A stretch of DNA of 12,482 bases from Bacillota bacterium (GCA_021848765.1 JAJZTU010000072.1:1-12482); one strand, 5' to 3'. Positions 1 to 7,020 are shown, counted from the stretch's first letter. The notes: generated by a model from the letters alone, not told the origin. A program made the numbers and translations.

Positions 1-2
1 TT

Positions 3-803
3 CCGATCTATGTTTACGGTTATCCGGTCTTTAAGCGGAACGGCCGTTTAAAAGGAGTTGTTGAGTACTTTAAGGACGTTACTCAGCAAACCGCTATAGA
101 GTCACAATTAGTTCAATCGGAAAAACTGGCCGCTATCGGAAAACTTGCTGCGGGAGTAGCCCATGAGCTCAATAGCCCATTGACGGCAATACTGGGCAAC
201 GCCCAACTGCTGTTGAGGGAATTCTCTCCGGATGATGAGCATGTCGTGCTCATGGAGGATATCAGACAATGCGGGGTCCGTTGTAAAAACATCATTCAAA
301 ACCTTTTGTCCTTTGCCAGGCAGCAACAACTGGAGGGTGAATCAGTCTCCGTTAATGAGGTATTAAACAGGGCTGTCCGGCTGGTAAGTAATACCATTCG
401 CCAGGAACAGATTGAACTGATCTGCCGCCAGGATCCTGAGTTGCCCGAGATTATGGGAAGTATTCAGCAGTTAGAACAGGTTGTTATAAATCTGCTGATA
501 AATGCCAAAGATGCCCTGGAAAAGCGGGACGAAAACAAAGTCATATCCGTAACCAGCGGGCGTTGGATAAATAACGGCGAGGATTATTTATTTATCTCGG
601 TTGTAGATAATGGCTGCGGTATGGAAGAGGAACAGTTGGCGGACGTATTCACGCCGTTTTATACTACTAAGGCGGTTGGTAAAGGAACAGGCCTTGGTTT
701 AGCTGTTAGTATGGGGATTGTGCAGAACCATGGAGGCACCATTGAATGTGAGAGCAGCCCCGGTGTAGGCAGTAAATTTACCGTACTGTTACCGGTCAGA
801 TAA
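3..803 (+). CDS. Sensor histidine kinase, C-terminal part (5' end outside window)
   Basis: The reading frame is open from base 3, with no start in the window, so the N-terminus and any sensor or membrane part lie upstream. The first 35 or so visible residues look like the end of a PAS domain and its linker. HisKA follows with the phospho-acceptor His at visible residue 54 (motif AHELNSPL). The HATPase part shows an N-box from about residue 158 (EQVVINLLINAKDALE), G1 DNGCGM at 202, the F-box FTPFYTTK and G2 GKGTGLGLA at 226-234. It should autophosphorylate on His and pass phosphate to the response regulator that begins 34 bases downstream, presumably in the same operon. The signal cannot be read from this fragment. 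The domain call is near certain; the partner is inferred from adjacency. Confidence 0.95.
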   Translation, partial: PIYVYGYPVFKRNGRLKGVVEYFKDVTQQTAIESQLVQSEKLAAIGKLAAGVAHELNSPLTAILGNAQLLLREFSPDDEHVVLMEDIRQCGVRCKNIIQNLLSFARQQQLEGESVSVNEVLNRAVRLVSNTIRQEQIELICRQDPELPEIMGSIQQLEQVVINLLINAKDALEKRDENKVISVTSGRWINNGEDYLFISVVDNGCGMEEEQLADVFTPFYTTKAVGKGTGLGLAVSMGIVQNHGGTIECESSPGVGSKFTVLLPVR

Positions 804-837
804 CTGGCCTGGGGAAAAAATTAGCGGAGGGAGAAAA

Positions 838-2283
838 ATGAAAAAAATCTTAGTTGTTGATGATGAAAAGGAAATTTGTACCTTTTTTTCATATCTACTA
901 AGAAAGAAAGGCTATGAGATTACCTCCGTACAATCAGGGCGTGAAGCTTTGGCAATCATTGAGGGCGAAAAATTTCACCTCGCTTTACTGGACCTGAAAC
1001 TACCTGATCTGGACGGGCTGACCCTCTTAAAAAAAATAAAAGAAAAAACCTGCCGCTGCCAGGTTATCATTATGACCGGTTATAGCACTGTGAAATCAGC
1101 TATAACCGCCATGCAGCTCGGTGCGCTGGATTACATTGAGAAGCCCTTTGATGATTTAAATGAGTTGGAGAAGTTGATTGACGGCGCACTGAGTACCAGA
1201 TCCTGTGCCGTAGACGCAGACCTGCAGGAAACGGCAGCAGAGACCGGAATCGTATTGGGGAAGAGCCACCATATGCTACAGGCAATTGATTTGGCCCGGA
1301 GAATTGCCCTGAAGAATGTAACGGTACTGATTGAGGGTGAGACCGGTACCGGTAAGGAAGTTATGGCCCGGTTTATCCATAATTGCAGTAAAAGAGCCGG
1401 TAATCCGTTTATTCCCATTAACTGTGCCGCAATATCCGAAACCCTTTTAGAAAGCGAACTTTTTGGGTATGAAAAGGGAGCTTTTACCGGTGCTAACCGG
1501 ACTAGGAAGGGATTTTTTGAGATTGCCAGTAACGGTACATTGTTTCTTGATGAAATAAGTGAAGCCTCTCTGTCCACCCAGGCTAAACTATTGCGGGTTT
1601 TGGAAACGGGGGAATTCATGCGGGTGGGCGGTGAAACCGTTTATAAAACCGATTCCCGGATAATTGCTGCCAGCAATGTGATTTTGGATGAGGCAGTAAC
1701 TAAAAGGGTGTTCCGGCAGGACCTGTTCTATCGTTTGGATGTCCTGACCCTGAAAATTCCGCCGCTGCGGGAGCGTAAAGAAGATATCCCCATTTTCTTA
1801 GATTATTTTCTCAAGAGGTTTACTGAAGGTAAGGATGTTGAAGTGCAGGGATTTGCTCAGGAGACTGTAGACATATTGTGTACTTACGATTGGCCCGGAA
1901 ATGTCCGGGAACTGGTCAACCTGGTTCAACGCCTGGTGACCGTTGTGGATGAGCCTCAGATATTGCCCCGCCACCTGCCGGACAAAGTGTTAACACAGCA
2001 GGTTTCCCACCCGTTTAGTGTAGTTATTAACAACTCTGCCGCTGTAGAGGACATGCTGGAAAAAGAGGCTGACATCTGGGTAGAAAGACTGGTTAAGCAG
2101 TTACAAGACAGACAAAGTCTGGATCTGAACAGAATCATGGAAAATTTTACAGAATTGAGGAACCATGTGGCCAGAAGCCTGGTAAAAAAGGCATTGGCAG
2201 AAACTTTAGGGGACCGGAAGGCAGCGGCCGATTTGCTTGGAGTTACTCCCCGGGCGATAAAGTATCTTTACCTGGGGAAATAA
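838..2283 (+). CDS. NtrC-family sigma-54-dependent response regulator
   Basis: A 481-residue protein with the full three-domain layout of NtrC-type activators. The receiver domain (1-115) has acidic D8/D9/E10, phospho-acceptor D52, T80 and K102. The AAA+ domain (about 138-380) has Walker A GETGTGKE at 167-174, the sigma-54-contacting loop GAFTGA at 214-219, Walker B LFLDE at 235-239, an arginine-finger region RQDLFYRL at 293-300 and WPGNVREL at 352-359. A Fis-type helix-turn-helix closes the protein (about 448-478, LGDRKAAADLLGV). The intact GAFTGA loop means it should be a working activator of sigma-54 polymerase. The start is set by GGAGGGAG just upstream. Its likely DNA targets are the tandem dyads immediately after its stop codon, and its likely promoter target is the -24/-12 element at 2459. 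The ligand or metabolite that controls it is unknown. Confidence 0.96.
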   Translation: MKKILVVDDEKEICTFFSYLLRKKGYEITSVQSGREALAIIEGEKFHLALLDLKLPDLDGLTLLKKIKEKTCRCQVIIMTGYSTVKSAITAMQLGALDYIEKPFDDLNELEKLIDGALSTRSCAVDADLQETAAETGIVLGKSHHMLQAIDLARRIALKNVTVLIEGETGTGKEVMARFIHNCSKRAGNPFIPINCAAISETLLESELFGYEKGAFTGANRTRKGFFEIASNGTLFLDEISEASLSTQAKLLRVLETGEFMRVGGETVYKTDSRIIAASNVILDEAVTKRVFRQDLFYRLDVLTLKIPPLRERKEDIPIFLDYFLKRFTEGKDVEVQGFAQETVDILCTYDWPGNVRELVNLVQRLVTVVDEPQILPRHLPDKVLTQQVSHPFSVVINNSAAVEDMLEKEADIWVERLVKQLQDRQSLDLNRIMENFTELRNHVARSLVKKALAETLGDRKAAADLLGVTPRAIKYLYLGK

Positions 2284-2304
2284 CCCCTAACCTGGGGTCA
2301 AAGG

Positions 2305-2323
2305 TTTGTCCCTGCCGGACAAA
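2305..2323. promoter_or_regulatory. Upstream activator dyad 1 (TTTGTCC-N5-GGACAAA)
   Basis: A perfect 7-bp dyad with a 5-base spacer (CTGCC), starting 22 bases after the regulator stop codon and centred at 2314. It has the size and symmetry of a site for a dimeric Fis-type helix-turn-helix. It lies about 150 bp upstream of the predicted -24/-12 promoter, a usual distance for a sigma-54 enhancer. That the neighbouring response regulator binds it is inference from position. Confidence 0.72.
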
Positions 2324-2324
2324 A

Positions 2325-2345
2325 TTTTGTCCAAAGCGGACAAAA
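2325..2345. promoter_or_regulatory. Upstream activator dyad 2 (TTTTGTCC-N5-GGACAAAA)
   Basis: A perfect 8-bp dyad with the same 5-base spacing (AAAGC) as dyad 1, centred at 2335, exactly 21 bp (two helical turns) from the centre of dyad 1. Both sites therefore face the same side of the DNA, as expected for cooperative binding. A further half-site TTGTCC lies at 2349-2354, in step (about 22 bp) with the left arms of the two dyads, but without a recognisable right arm. The right arm of dyad 1 and left arm of dyad 2 together also make the 16-bp palindrome GGACAAAATTTTGTCC (2317-2332). Confidence 0.74.
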
Positions 2346-2388
2346 TTGTTGTCCTACTGTAAATCTATACACTTCGCCAAATGTTTTT

Positions 2389-2434
2389 AAATCAGGGCGA
2401 ACCCGGAAGAATGCCGGGTTCGCCCTGATTTTTT
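2389..2434 (+). terminator. Intrinsic terminator of the regulator operon
   Basis: A perfect 18-bp inverted repeat (arms 2389-2406 and 2414-2431) with a 7-base loop AAGAATG. The stem is G+C-rich through its middle and loop side, and a run of six T lies at 2429-2434. On the opposite strand there is no T run, so it should act on + strand transcription only. It sits between the activator dyads and the promoter, and so closes the kinase/regulator operon while leaving the downstream genes to their own promoter. Confidence 0.93.
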
Positions 2435-2458
2435 GACAATTTAGATTTATTTTACTTT

Positions 2459-2475
2459 CTGGCGAGATTATTGCT
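2459..2475 (+). promoter_or_regulatory. Sigma-54 (-24/-12) promoter
   Basis: The sequence CTGGCGAGATTATTGCT matches the sigma-54 consensus YTGGCACG-N4-TTGCW, with GG at 2461-2462 and GC at 2473-2474. The invariant GG-N10-GC spacing is exact; only the two bases after TGGC differ in the -24 block. Transcription would start near 2486, giving a leader of about 115 bases before the gene at 2603. It is preceded at enhancer distance by two dyads and encoded next to a sigma-54 activator, and this context strongly supports it. The start site itself is a prediction. Confidence 0.82.
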
Positions 2476-2602
2476 ATTAAATTTAGTGGATGCCAACAAG
2501 CATTTTTTGGCTCTGTAATTCAGCAAAGGGAGGGATATTGGGAGAAAGCAAAAGTATTTAGTCGAAACGCATTCCAAAAATCTTCAAAGAAGGAGGGTAA
2601 AC

Positions 2603-3970
2603 ATGGCGAAGTCAAAAGTTTGGTTTTCTGACGCCAACGCTACGAACTGGACCGAAAGTTTGGCCTGTAAAGCAAAGGACCTGTTCTATGAGGCCGGGCT
2701 GGACAAGTGTATTTCCAAAGGGGATGCTGTTGCTGTTAAGATTCACGTGGGTGAATGGAACCGTACCCGTTGCCTGAGACCGGAGCTGGTTGCAGCTATT
2801 GTCGAGGAGGTTAAAGCCGTTGGGGGCAGACCCTTCGTAACTGACACCACTACCTTGCCGTACCATGCCTACAACTCCAGGATTAACGCAACTCTGGAGT
2901 TGGAAACCGCTTACCGGCACGGCTTCACTCCGGAAGCGCTGGGCTGCCCGTTGGTTATCGCTGACGGTTTGTCAGGGTGTGATGATGTCAGGGTTGACCT
3001 GCCGGAAGGAATTGTCCTGAAGGAAGCTTATGTTGCATCCGGAATCGCCACCGCTGATGCTCTGATCAACCTGGCCCACGGTAAAGGGCACCCCATCACC
3101 AGTTTTGGTGGCGCTATTAAAAACATCGGTATCGGCGGTCAATCCAAGCGGGGTAAATTCGTAGAGCATTTAGCCCACTGGGGCGAGCCCGGTGATGCTA
3201 TCGGTTGGCCGCTTAGTGATCCCAGTGCCTGTGCCGGTTTGAAATGTGATTTTCATAAGCAGTGCATGGACGGCTGCCATGCCGGAGCTATTACCATTGA
3301 TGAAAAAGGATTTCACCGGAATAATGCCGAATGCCGGTTGTGCTACGGCTGCCAGGTAACCTGTATCTTCACCGGTCATACCTCCCAGGGTTTCCGTCCC
3401 GAGTACTTCGCTTATGCTCAGATTGGTATGTCAGATGCAGCCAATGCGGTATTAAAGTGCTTTGACGAAGGCAAGGTAGGACACATGGTTTATGCCATTG
3501 ATACCGACCCGAACTGTGACTGCATCCCCTGGGCAACTCTCCCGGTATCACCTGACATCGGTGTTTTCGCATCCAAAGATATTGTAGCACTTGATTCCGC
3601 TGTTTTGGATAAGATCAATGCTGCCCCAATGTACCCGGGTGGCGCGAATAACATGCTGGAGGATGCCGGGGCCAAGCCGGGTGAGAGTAAATTTACCATT
3701 ACCCAGAGTACACCTCCGACCTATCAGCTGACAGCAGCCCAAAAACTGGGCATGGGCGCCATGGATTATGAACTGATCACCTATGAGCCGCCCATGACCA
3801 GGGAGCACATTGCTAAGTGGCAGATTCGCCAGGAACCTACTGCGCTGATTTTACGCGAGATTTGGAAGAAGCACAGTTATGTTAAGGAAGTTGAACCCTT
3901 TAAGCGGACTGCCTTTGATATTAATATTTACAAAACCTACGGGCCTTCACTGGAGAAAGAAGATTCTTAA
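2603..3970 (+). CDS. DUF362 protein with internal Fe-S (ferredoxin-like) cysteine cluster, divergent type
   Basis: 455 residues, starting at ATG with AGGAGGG at 2591-2597. The N-terminal half is a DUF362 domain (for example KIHVGEWNRTRCLRP at about 46-60, and a Gly-rich stretch AIKNIGIGG at 171-179). An eight-cysteine segment is inserted at 210-254. The second half of that segment, C244-x2-C247-x2-C250-x3-C254, is a normal [4Fe-4S] pattern; the first half, C210-x4-C215-x5-C221-x3-C225, is unusual. A Cys-x-Cys (305, 307) follows. No signal peptide or membrane segment is seen, so it is probably cytoplasmic. DUF362 proteins with ferredoxin segments are widespread in anaerobes, but their biochemical role is not settled to my knowledge. 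As the first gene after the sigma-54 promoter it is the most direct target of the regulator. An electron-transfer or Fe-S role is inference. Confidence 0.88.
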   Translation: MAKSKVWFSDANATNWTESLACKAKDLFYEAGLDKCISKGDAVAVKIHVGEWNRTRCLRPELVAAIVEEVKAVGGRPFVTDTTTLPYHAYNSRINATLELETAYRHGFTPEALGCPLVIADGLSGCDDVRVDLPEGIVLKEAYVASGIATADALINLAHGKGHPITSFGGAIKNIGIGGQSKRGKFVEHLAHWGEPGDAIGWPLSDPSACAGLKCDFHKQCMDGCHAGAITIDEKGFHRNNAECRLCYGCQVTCIFTGHTSQGFRPEYFAYAQIGMSDAANAVLKCFDEGKVGHMVYAIDTDPNCDCIPWATLPVSPDIGVFASKDIVALDSAVLDKINAAPMYPGGANNMLEDAGAKPGESKFTITQSTPPTYQLTAAQKLGMGAMDYELITYEPPMTREHIAKWQIRQEPTALILREIWKKHSYVKEVEPFKRTAFDINIYKTYGPSLEKEDS

Positions 3971-3985
3971 GCCAGTTATGCGAGG

Positions 3986-4023
3986 GGATTGAACGCTCTC
4001 CGTCACCGGGGAGCGTCCAATCC
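3986..4023 (+). repeat. Imperfect hairpin in the 148-base gap between the two DUF362 genes
   Basis: Arms GGATTGAACGCTCT and GGAGCGTCCAATCC pair over 14 positions, with one A-C mismatch and one G-U pair, around a loop of about ten bases. No T run follows (the next bases are AATTAAATAATC), so it is not a standard terminator. It could stabilise the 3' end of the upstream message or lower downstream expression. The rest of the gap (4024-4107) shows no clear -24/-12 or -35/-10 promoter. Confidence 0.5.
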
Positions 4024-4118
4024 AATTAAATAATCGTAATTAATCGATCCCACAACTGCAGAGGCGTAACTCCGGTAAGCGGTGTGAGACTCAATATTTT
4101 ATAAAGTAGGTGGTACTA

Positions 4119-5249
4119 TTGCCGGAAAACAGATGCAGTACGGTTTGGGGAATTGATTCCTGGACCACAGGCATAAGTGGCGGAATGTTAAGAGCCCTGG
4201 ATACCCTGCTGGACAAGAGTGGTTTAGAGGACCTGTTTAAGCCTGGGGAGCATGTAGCAATAAAGATTAGTGTCGGTGAACTGGGTAATATCAGGTATTT
4301 GCGCCCGGTATTCATCAGAGCCATCGTAGAAAAGATAAGCGAATTGGGTGGAACTCCTGTAATTATGGACACGGTCGGAATGATCGGCAACACTTTGCGG
4401 GGACCAACAGACTGGTTCTACACAACTTCTGTAAACGGCTATCCCGGTGCTCTTCTGGGCAAGGATGTTATCCCTGCCGACGGTTATACCGGTGAAGAAG
4501 GAGAATTACTGCCAATTGAGGGAGACGAACTGGGTGGCGTGGAGGTGGCCAGGGGGATTGTTGAGGTTGCTGCCACGGTTGTGGTTTCCCACGTAACCGG
4601 ACACCCGTTTTTCGGATTAAACGGCGCCCTATTTAATAAAGGTGTGGGCTGTTCTGCCCAAAAGGGTAAATGGCGGATCTTTAACCCGCTGAAACCGGAA
4701 GTTAACTCCGGACAATGCAATAACTGCGCAGTTTGTGTGTCCTTGTGCCCGGTCAAGGCTATTTCCGCCGACAACGGAGCAGCAAAAGTAGACAAAAGCC
4801 GGTGTAAAGGATGCAATCACTACTGTGTTGCTTTTTGCCCCCACGAAGCCCTGAGTGTTCAAGATGGCTCGCAAACCAGGTTTCAGAAACGGGTTGTGGA
4901 AGCAGCTACGGCCGTAAATGTAGCTGCCATGGGGAGATTGTTTTATCTTAATTTCCTGTTGGATATCGGCAAATATCCGGATTATTACACCGTAGGCGAC
5001 CAGAATGTAACCCCTGATTTGGGCATTCTCGCCTCCAGGGACCCAGTCGCCATTGATCAGGCGTCCCTCGACCTGATTAATAAAGCTCCCGGATTGATCT
5101 CCGAGAAATCGCAAGGGTATAGGTTGCTGGCCACAGACTCCCCAAAATTTAATGAGATTCACGGTGTGGATGCTGCATATCCCCTGAAATATGCTGAAGA
5201 ATACGGCCTGGGGTTGCGTACATATCACTTGGAGATGATAGGGGGCTAA
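4119..5249 (+). CDS. DUF362 protein with classic 2[4Fe-4S] ferredoxin domain
   Basis: 376 residues. I start it at TTG 4119 because AGGTGG (4108-4113) lies five bases upstream; the in-frame GTG at 4110 lies inside that site and has no binding site of its own. The DUF362 body includes KISVGELGNIRYLRP (about 49-63), which parallels the same motif in the previous DUF362 gene. A bacterial ferredoxin insert follows with C200-x2-C203-x2-C206-x3-C210-Pro and C229-x2-C232-x3-C236-x3-C240-Pro, suited to two [4Fe-4S] clusters. It is a diverged paralogue of the gene at 2603, about 80 residues shorter. A cytoplasmic electron-transfer or cluster-handling role is likely, but the reaction is unknown. It ends directly against the Mrp gene, so the two are probably co-translated. 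Confidence 0.88.
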   Translation: MPENRCSTVWGIDSWTTGISGGMLRALDTLLDKSGLEDLFKPGEHVAIKISVGELGNIRYLRPVFIRAIVEKISELGGTPVIMDTVGMIGNTLRGPTDWFYTTSVNGYPGALLGKDVIPADGYTGEEGELLPIEGDELGGVEVARGIVEVAATVVVSHVTGHPFFGLNGALFNKGVGCSAQKGKWRIFNPLKPEVNSGQCNNCAVCVSLCPVKAISADNGAAKVDKSRCKGCNHYCVAFCPHEALSVQDGSQTRFQKRVVEAATAVNVAAMGRLFYLNFLLDIGKYPDYYTVGDQNVTPDLGILASRDPVAIDQASLDLINKAPGLISEKSQGYRLLATDSPKFNEIHGVDAAYPLKYAEEYGLGLRTYHLEMIGG

Positions 5250-6302
5250 ATGATGGATACTTTTTACGATCTTAAAAAGCAGGCTCGCGAACAATGGATA
5301 TTACAAAACGGTCCTATTGCCCAATCCCTCAGCCGTGTAAAACACAAGATCGCCATCTTTAGCGGGAAAGGCGGCGTTGGGAAAACAACCTCCACTGTGA
5401 ATTTGGCAGTCAGTTTAGCTAAAAGGGGATGTAAAGTAGCCATTTTGGATGCTGATGTTCACGGCCCGGCTGTACCGAAAATCCTGGGGGCATCCGGCAA
5501 ACTGGATGTGGCTTCCCACCGGATGCCCGGAGGCCATCACAGCCACAGCGAGTGTGAAGGGCATGGCCAGCATAAGGCCGGCTGTACTCATGAACACCAT
5601 CAGGGTAACGGTCACGGCCATAGTCACGGCCAGAGCCACGGACATGGTAACGGGCATGGACATGAGGGCGGCCACTTTGGCGGTGATACCCATAATTTAC
5701 GCTTTGAACCGATAAAAACTCCCTACGGAGTGGATATGGTTTCCGTTGACTCCATCTGGCCTGGCAGAGAAAGCCCGGTAATGTGGAGAGGCCCGTACAA
5801 GATGAGGGTAATCCGGCAGTTCCTGAGTATCATTAACTGGGGGGAACTGGATTACCTGTTAGTTGACCTTCCCCCTGGCACGGGTGACGAGGTCCTGACT
5901 ATCATGAGTTCCATACCGGGATTAGACGGGATGGTAGTGGTCAGTACCCCTCAGGATGTCTCAACCATTGTTTGTAGTAAAGCGATTAATACTGCCAGGG
6001 AGATGAATGTACCCATCCTTGGCGTGGTGGAAAACATGAGTGTGCTCTGTTGTCCACACTGCAATAATGCAATTAAGCTTTTTGGACATAGGAGCGCTGA
6101 GCGTCTGGCCAAGATGATGGAAGTGGACTTTCTGGGCAGTATTCCGTTCATGACCGAAGTGAACGAGAGTTCTGACGAAGGTATTCCGGTGGTAATAAAG
6201 CACCCCGAATCACTGGTTGCACTTGAAGTAGGCAGGATTGCCGACTGTCTGGTGTCAAAAGTGGAAACCGCCGGCAAGGGAGGCGAACAGGGTGGAGATT
6301 AA
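5250..6302 (+). CDS. Mrp/ApbC/NBP35-type Fe-S carrier ATPase with histidine-rich insert
   Basis: 350 residues. ATG 5250 immediately follows the previous stop codon, and a second ATG at 5253 is equally possible; GGGGG at 5241-5245 can serve either. The deviant Walker A is SGKGGVGKTT (38-47), followed by switch I DADVHGPAVPKILG (67-80), switch II VDLPPGTGDE (205-214) and the metal-cluster pair C268-x2-C271, which in this family binds a bridging [4Fe-4S] cluster at the dimer interface. Family members hold and deliver Fe-S clusters. The oddity lies between about 96 and 142: 16 histidines plus two cysteines, rich in Gly-His pairs, placed in the variable loop after switch I. This recalls the nickel-holding His stretch of HypB, on an unrelated GTPase. 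The neighbouring Fe-S genes are plausible clients. The metal bound by the loop is not known. Confidence 0.93.
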   Translation: MMDTFYDLKKQAREQWILQNGPIAQSLSRVKHKIAIFSGKGGVGKTTSTVNLAVSLAKRGCKVAILDADVHGPAVPKILGASGKLDVASHRMPGGHHSHSECEGHGQHKAGCTHEHHQGNGHGHSHGQSHGHGNGHGHEGGHFGGDTHNLRFEPIKTPYGVDMVSVDSIWPGRESPVMWRGPYKMRVIRQFLSIINWGELDYLLVDLPPGTGDEVLTIMSSIPGLDGMVVVSTPQDVSTIVCSKAINTAREMNVPILGVVENMSVLCCPHCNNAIKLFGHRSAERLAKMMEVDFLGSIPFMTEVNESSDEGIPVVIKHPESLVALEVGRIADCLVSKVETAGKGGEQGGD

Positions 6303-6648
6303 CCGGAATCCTGTAAGTGATGAATTAGTCCGGGAAGGTCTTGAAGTAGCGGTTAAAGCCAGAGAACTGCTGTGGAAATTTAGCACCCTCCAGATTGATA
6401 AGGAGACATTATTGGCAAGTTTACAGAGCATTCCGGCCAAAGAAACTATTTTTAATAACTGGGACATCTTCAGCAATGATGAGGCTATTGCTCCATGTCT
6501 GGAAATATTTCAGGTGATTTATTCCCTGGGTGAGGATCTGGATTACCAGTTGAGTTTTTACGGTCTGGATTCCTTGCGGGAGGACATTAGACAGCTCGAT
6601 GCAGCAATTAAAATGCTGCGTCGTCAAGTTAAACAGTATCAATCTTAA
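6292..6648 (+). CDS. Small helical protein of unknown function (118 aa)
   Basis: I place the start at GTG 6292, which overlaps the Mrp stop codon by 11 bases and has GGGAGG (6278-6283) eight bases upstream; the longer open frame from 6238 has no such support. I do not recognise the family. The sequence is rich in Leu, Glu, Asp and Lys and looks mainly helical, with a possible coiled coil at the end (about 95-118, DIRQLDAAIKMLRRQVKQ). It has one cysteine and no signal peptide or membrane segment. The overlap with Mrp argues for coupled translation and perhaps for a partner role in the same complex. Confidence 0.72.
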   Translation: MEINRNPVSDELVREGLEVAVKARELLWKFSTLQIDKETLLASLQSIPAKETIFNNWDIFSNDEAIAPCLEIFQVIYSLGEDLDYQLSFYGLDSLREDIRQLDAAIKMLRRQVKQYQS

Positions 6649-6681
6649 GTAGAAAAATTATTCTTTGGAGGGATTGATGAT

Positions 6682-7005
6682 ATGTCAGACGGAAGAGATG
6701 TGGTTTCCGCTTTAATTGCTGAATTAAATGATAATTACCCGAAGGTTGTAGAGCAACTCCCAGACAGTAAAACGGCGTTGGAGGAAATCATCGAAGGGTA
6801 CAAAAACATTCAAAAGAAATTTTACTTAAAAACCCAGGGAGGTACTGATGCAGCCACCGAATGTACTACATTTTTTAACGAAATGGTAGCTTCCCTCAAC
6901 TCAGGTGCCGGGACCCAGGAGATTCAGGAAAAATTCAATGCCTTTGCGGAACCTTCCAGGAACCTTATCCATACTGCTTCCACCTGGGTAATCAGAATGA
7001 CCTAA
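6682..7005 (+). CDS. Small protein of unknown function (107 aa)
   Basis: The ATG is preceded by TTGGAGGGA (6665-6673) nine bases upstream. The protein is mildly acidic and probably all-helical, with one cysteine, no signal peptide and no clear motif. I cannot assign a family. It lies 33 bases after the preceding small gene and 15 bases before larE, so it is very likely in the same transcript. The good ribosome binding site and tight spacing support a real gene. Confidence 0.72.
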   Translation: MSDGRDVVSALIAELNDNYPKVVEQLPDSKTALEEIIEGYKNIQKKFYLKTQGGTDAATECTTFFNEMVASLNSGAGTQEIQEKFNAFAEPSRNLIHTASTWVIRMT

Positions 7006-7020
7006 AAAGGAGGAATAGCT

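Noticed and set aside
2305..2354. Repeated TTTGTCC/GGACAAA units as a possible CRISPR or iteron array
   Set aside because: The units are short inverted half-sites with fixed 5-base spacing and helical phasing. There are no unique spacers and no cas or replication genes nearby, and an operator reading explains them fully.
2507..2526. A second -24/-12 candidate (TTGGCTCTGTAATTCAGC)
   Set aside because: The distance between GG and GC is 12 and not 10 bases, and sigma-54 promoters do not tolerate that change. The element at 2459 has exact spacing.
3986..4023. Hairpin as an intrinsic terminator
   Set aside because: No T run follows and the stem has a mismatch. Genes continue in the same direction with no clear new promoter.
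4060..4095. A riboswitch in the leader (a weak likeness to c-di-GMP-I or cobalamin motifs)
   Set aside because: Only a few bases match by chance and the paired core elements of either class cannot be drawn.
4110..4118. GTG 4110 as start of the second DUF362 gene
   Set aside because: It lies within the AGGTGG ribosome binding site and has no such site upstream. TTG 4119, in the same frame, is correctly spaced.
5415..5715. Open frames on both strands across the His-rich region of Mrp
   Set aside because: They follow from the low-complexity CAC/CAT-GGC codons. Their products are repetitive Met/Thr/Val strings with no motif or start signal.
6238..6291. Longer N-terminus for the 118-aa protein
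   Set aside because: It would overlap the conserved-frame Mrp gene by 65 bases without a ribosome binding site, whereas GTG 6292 has GGGAGG at the right distance.
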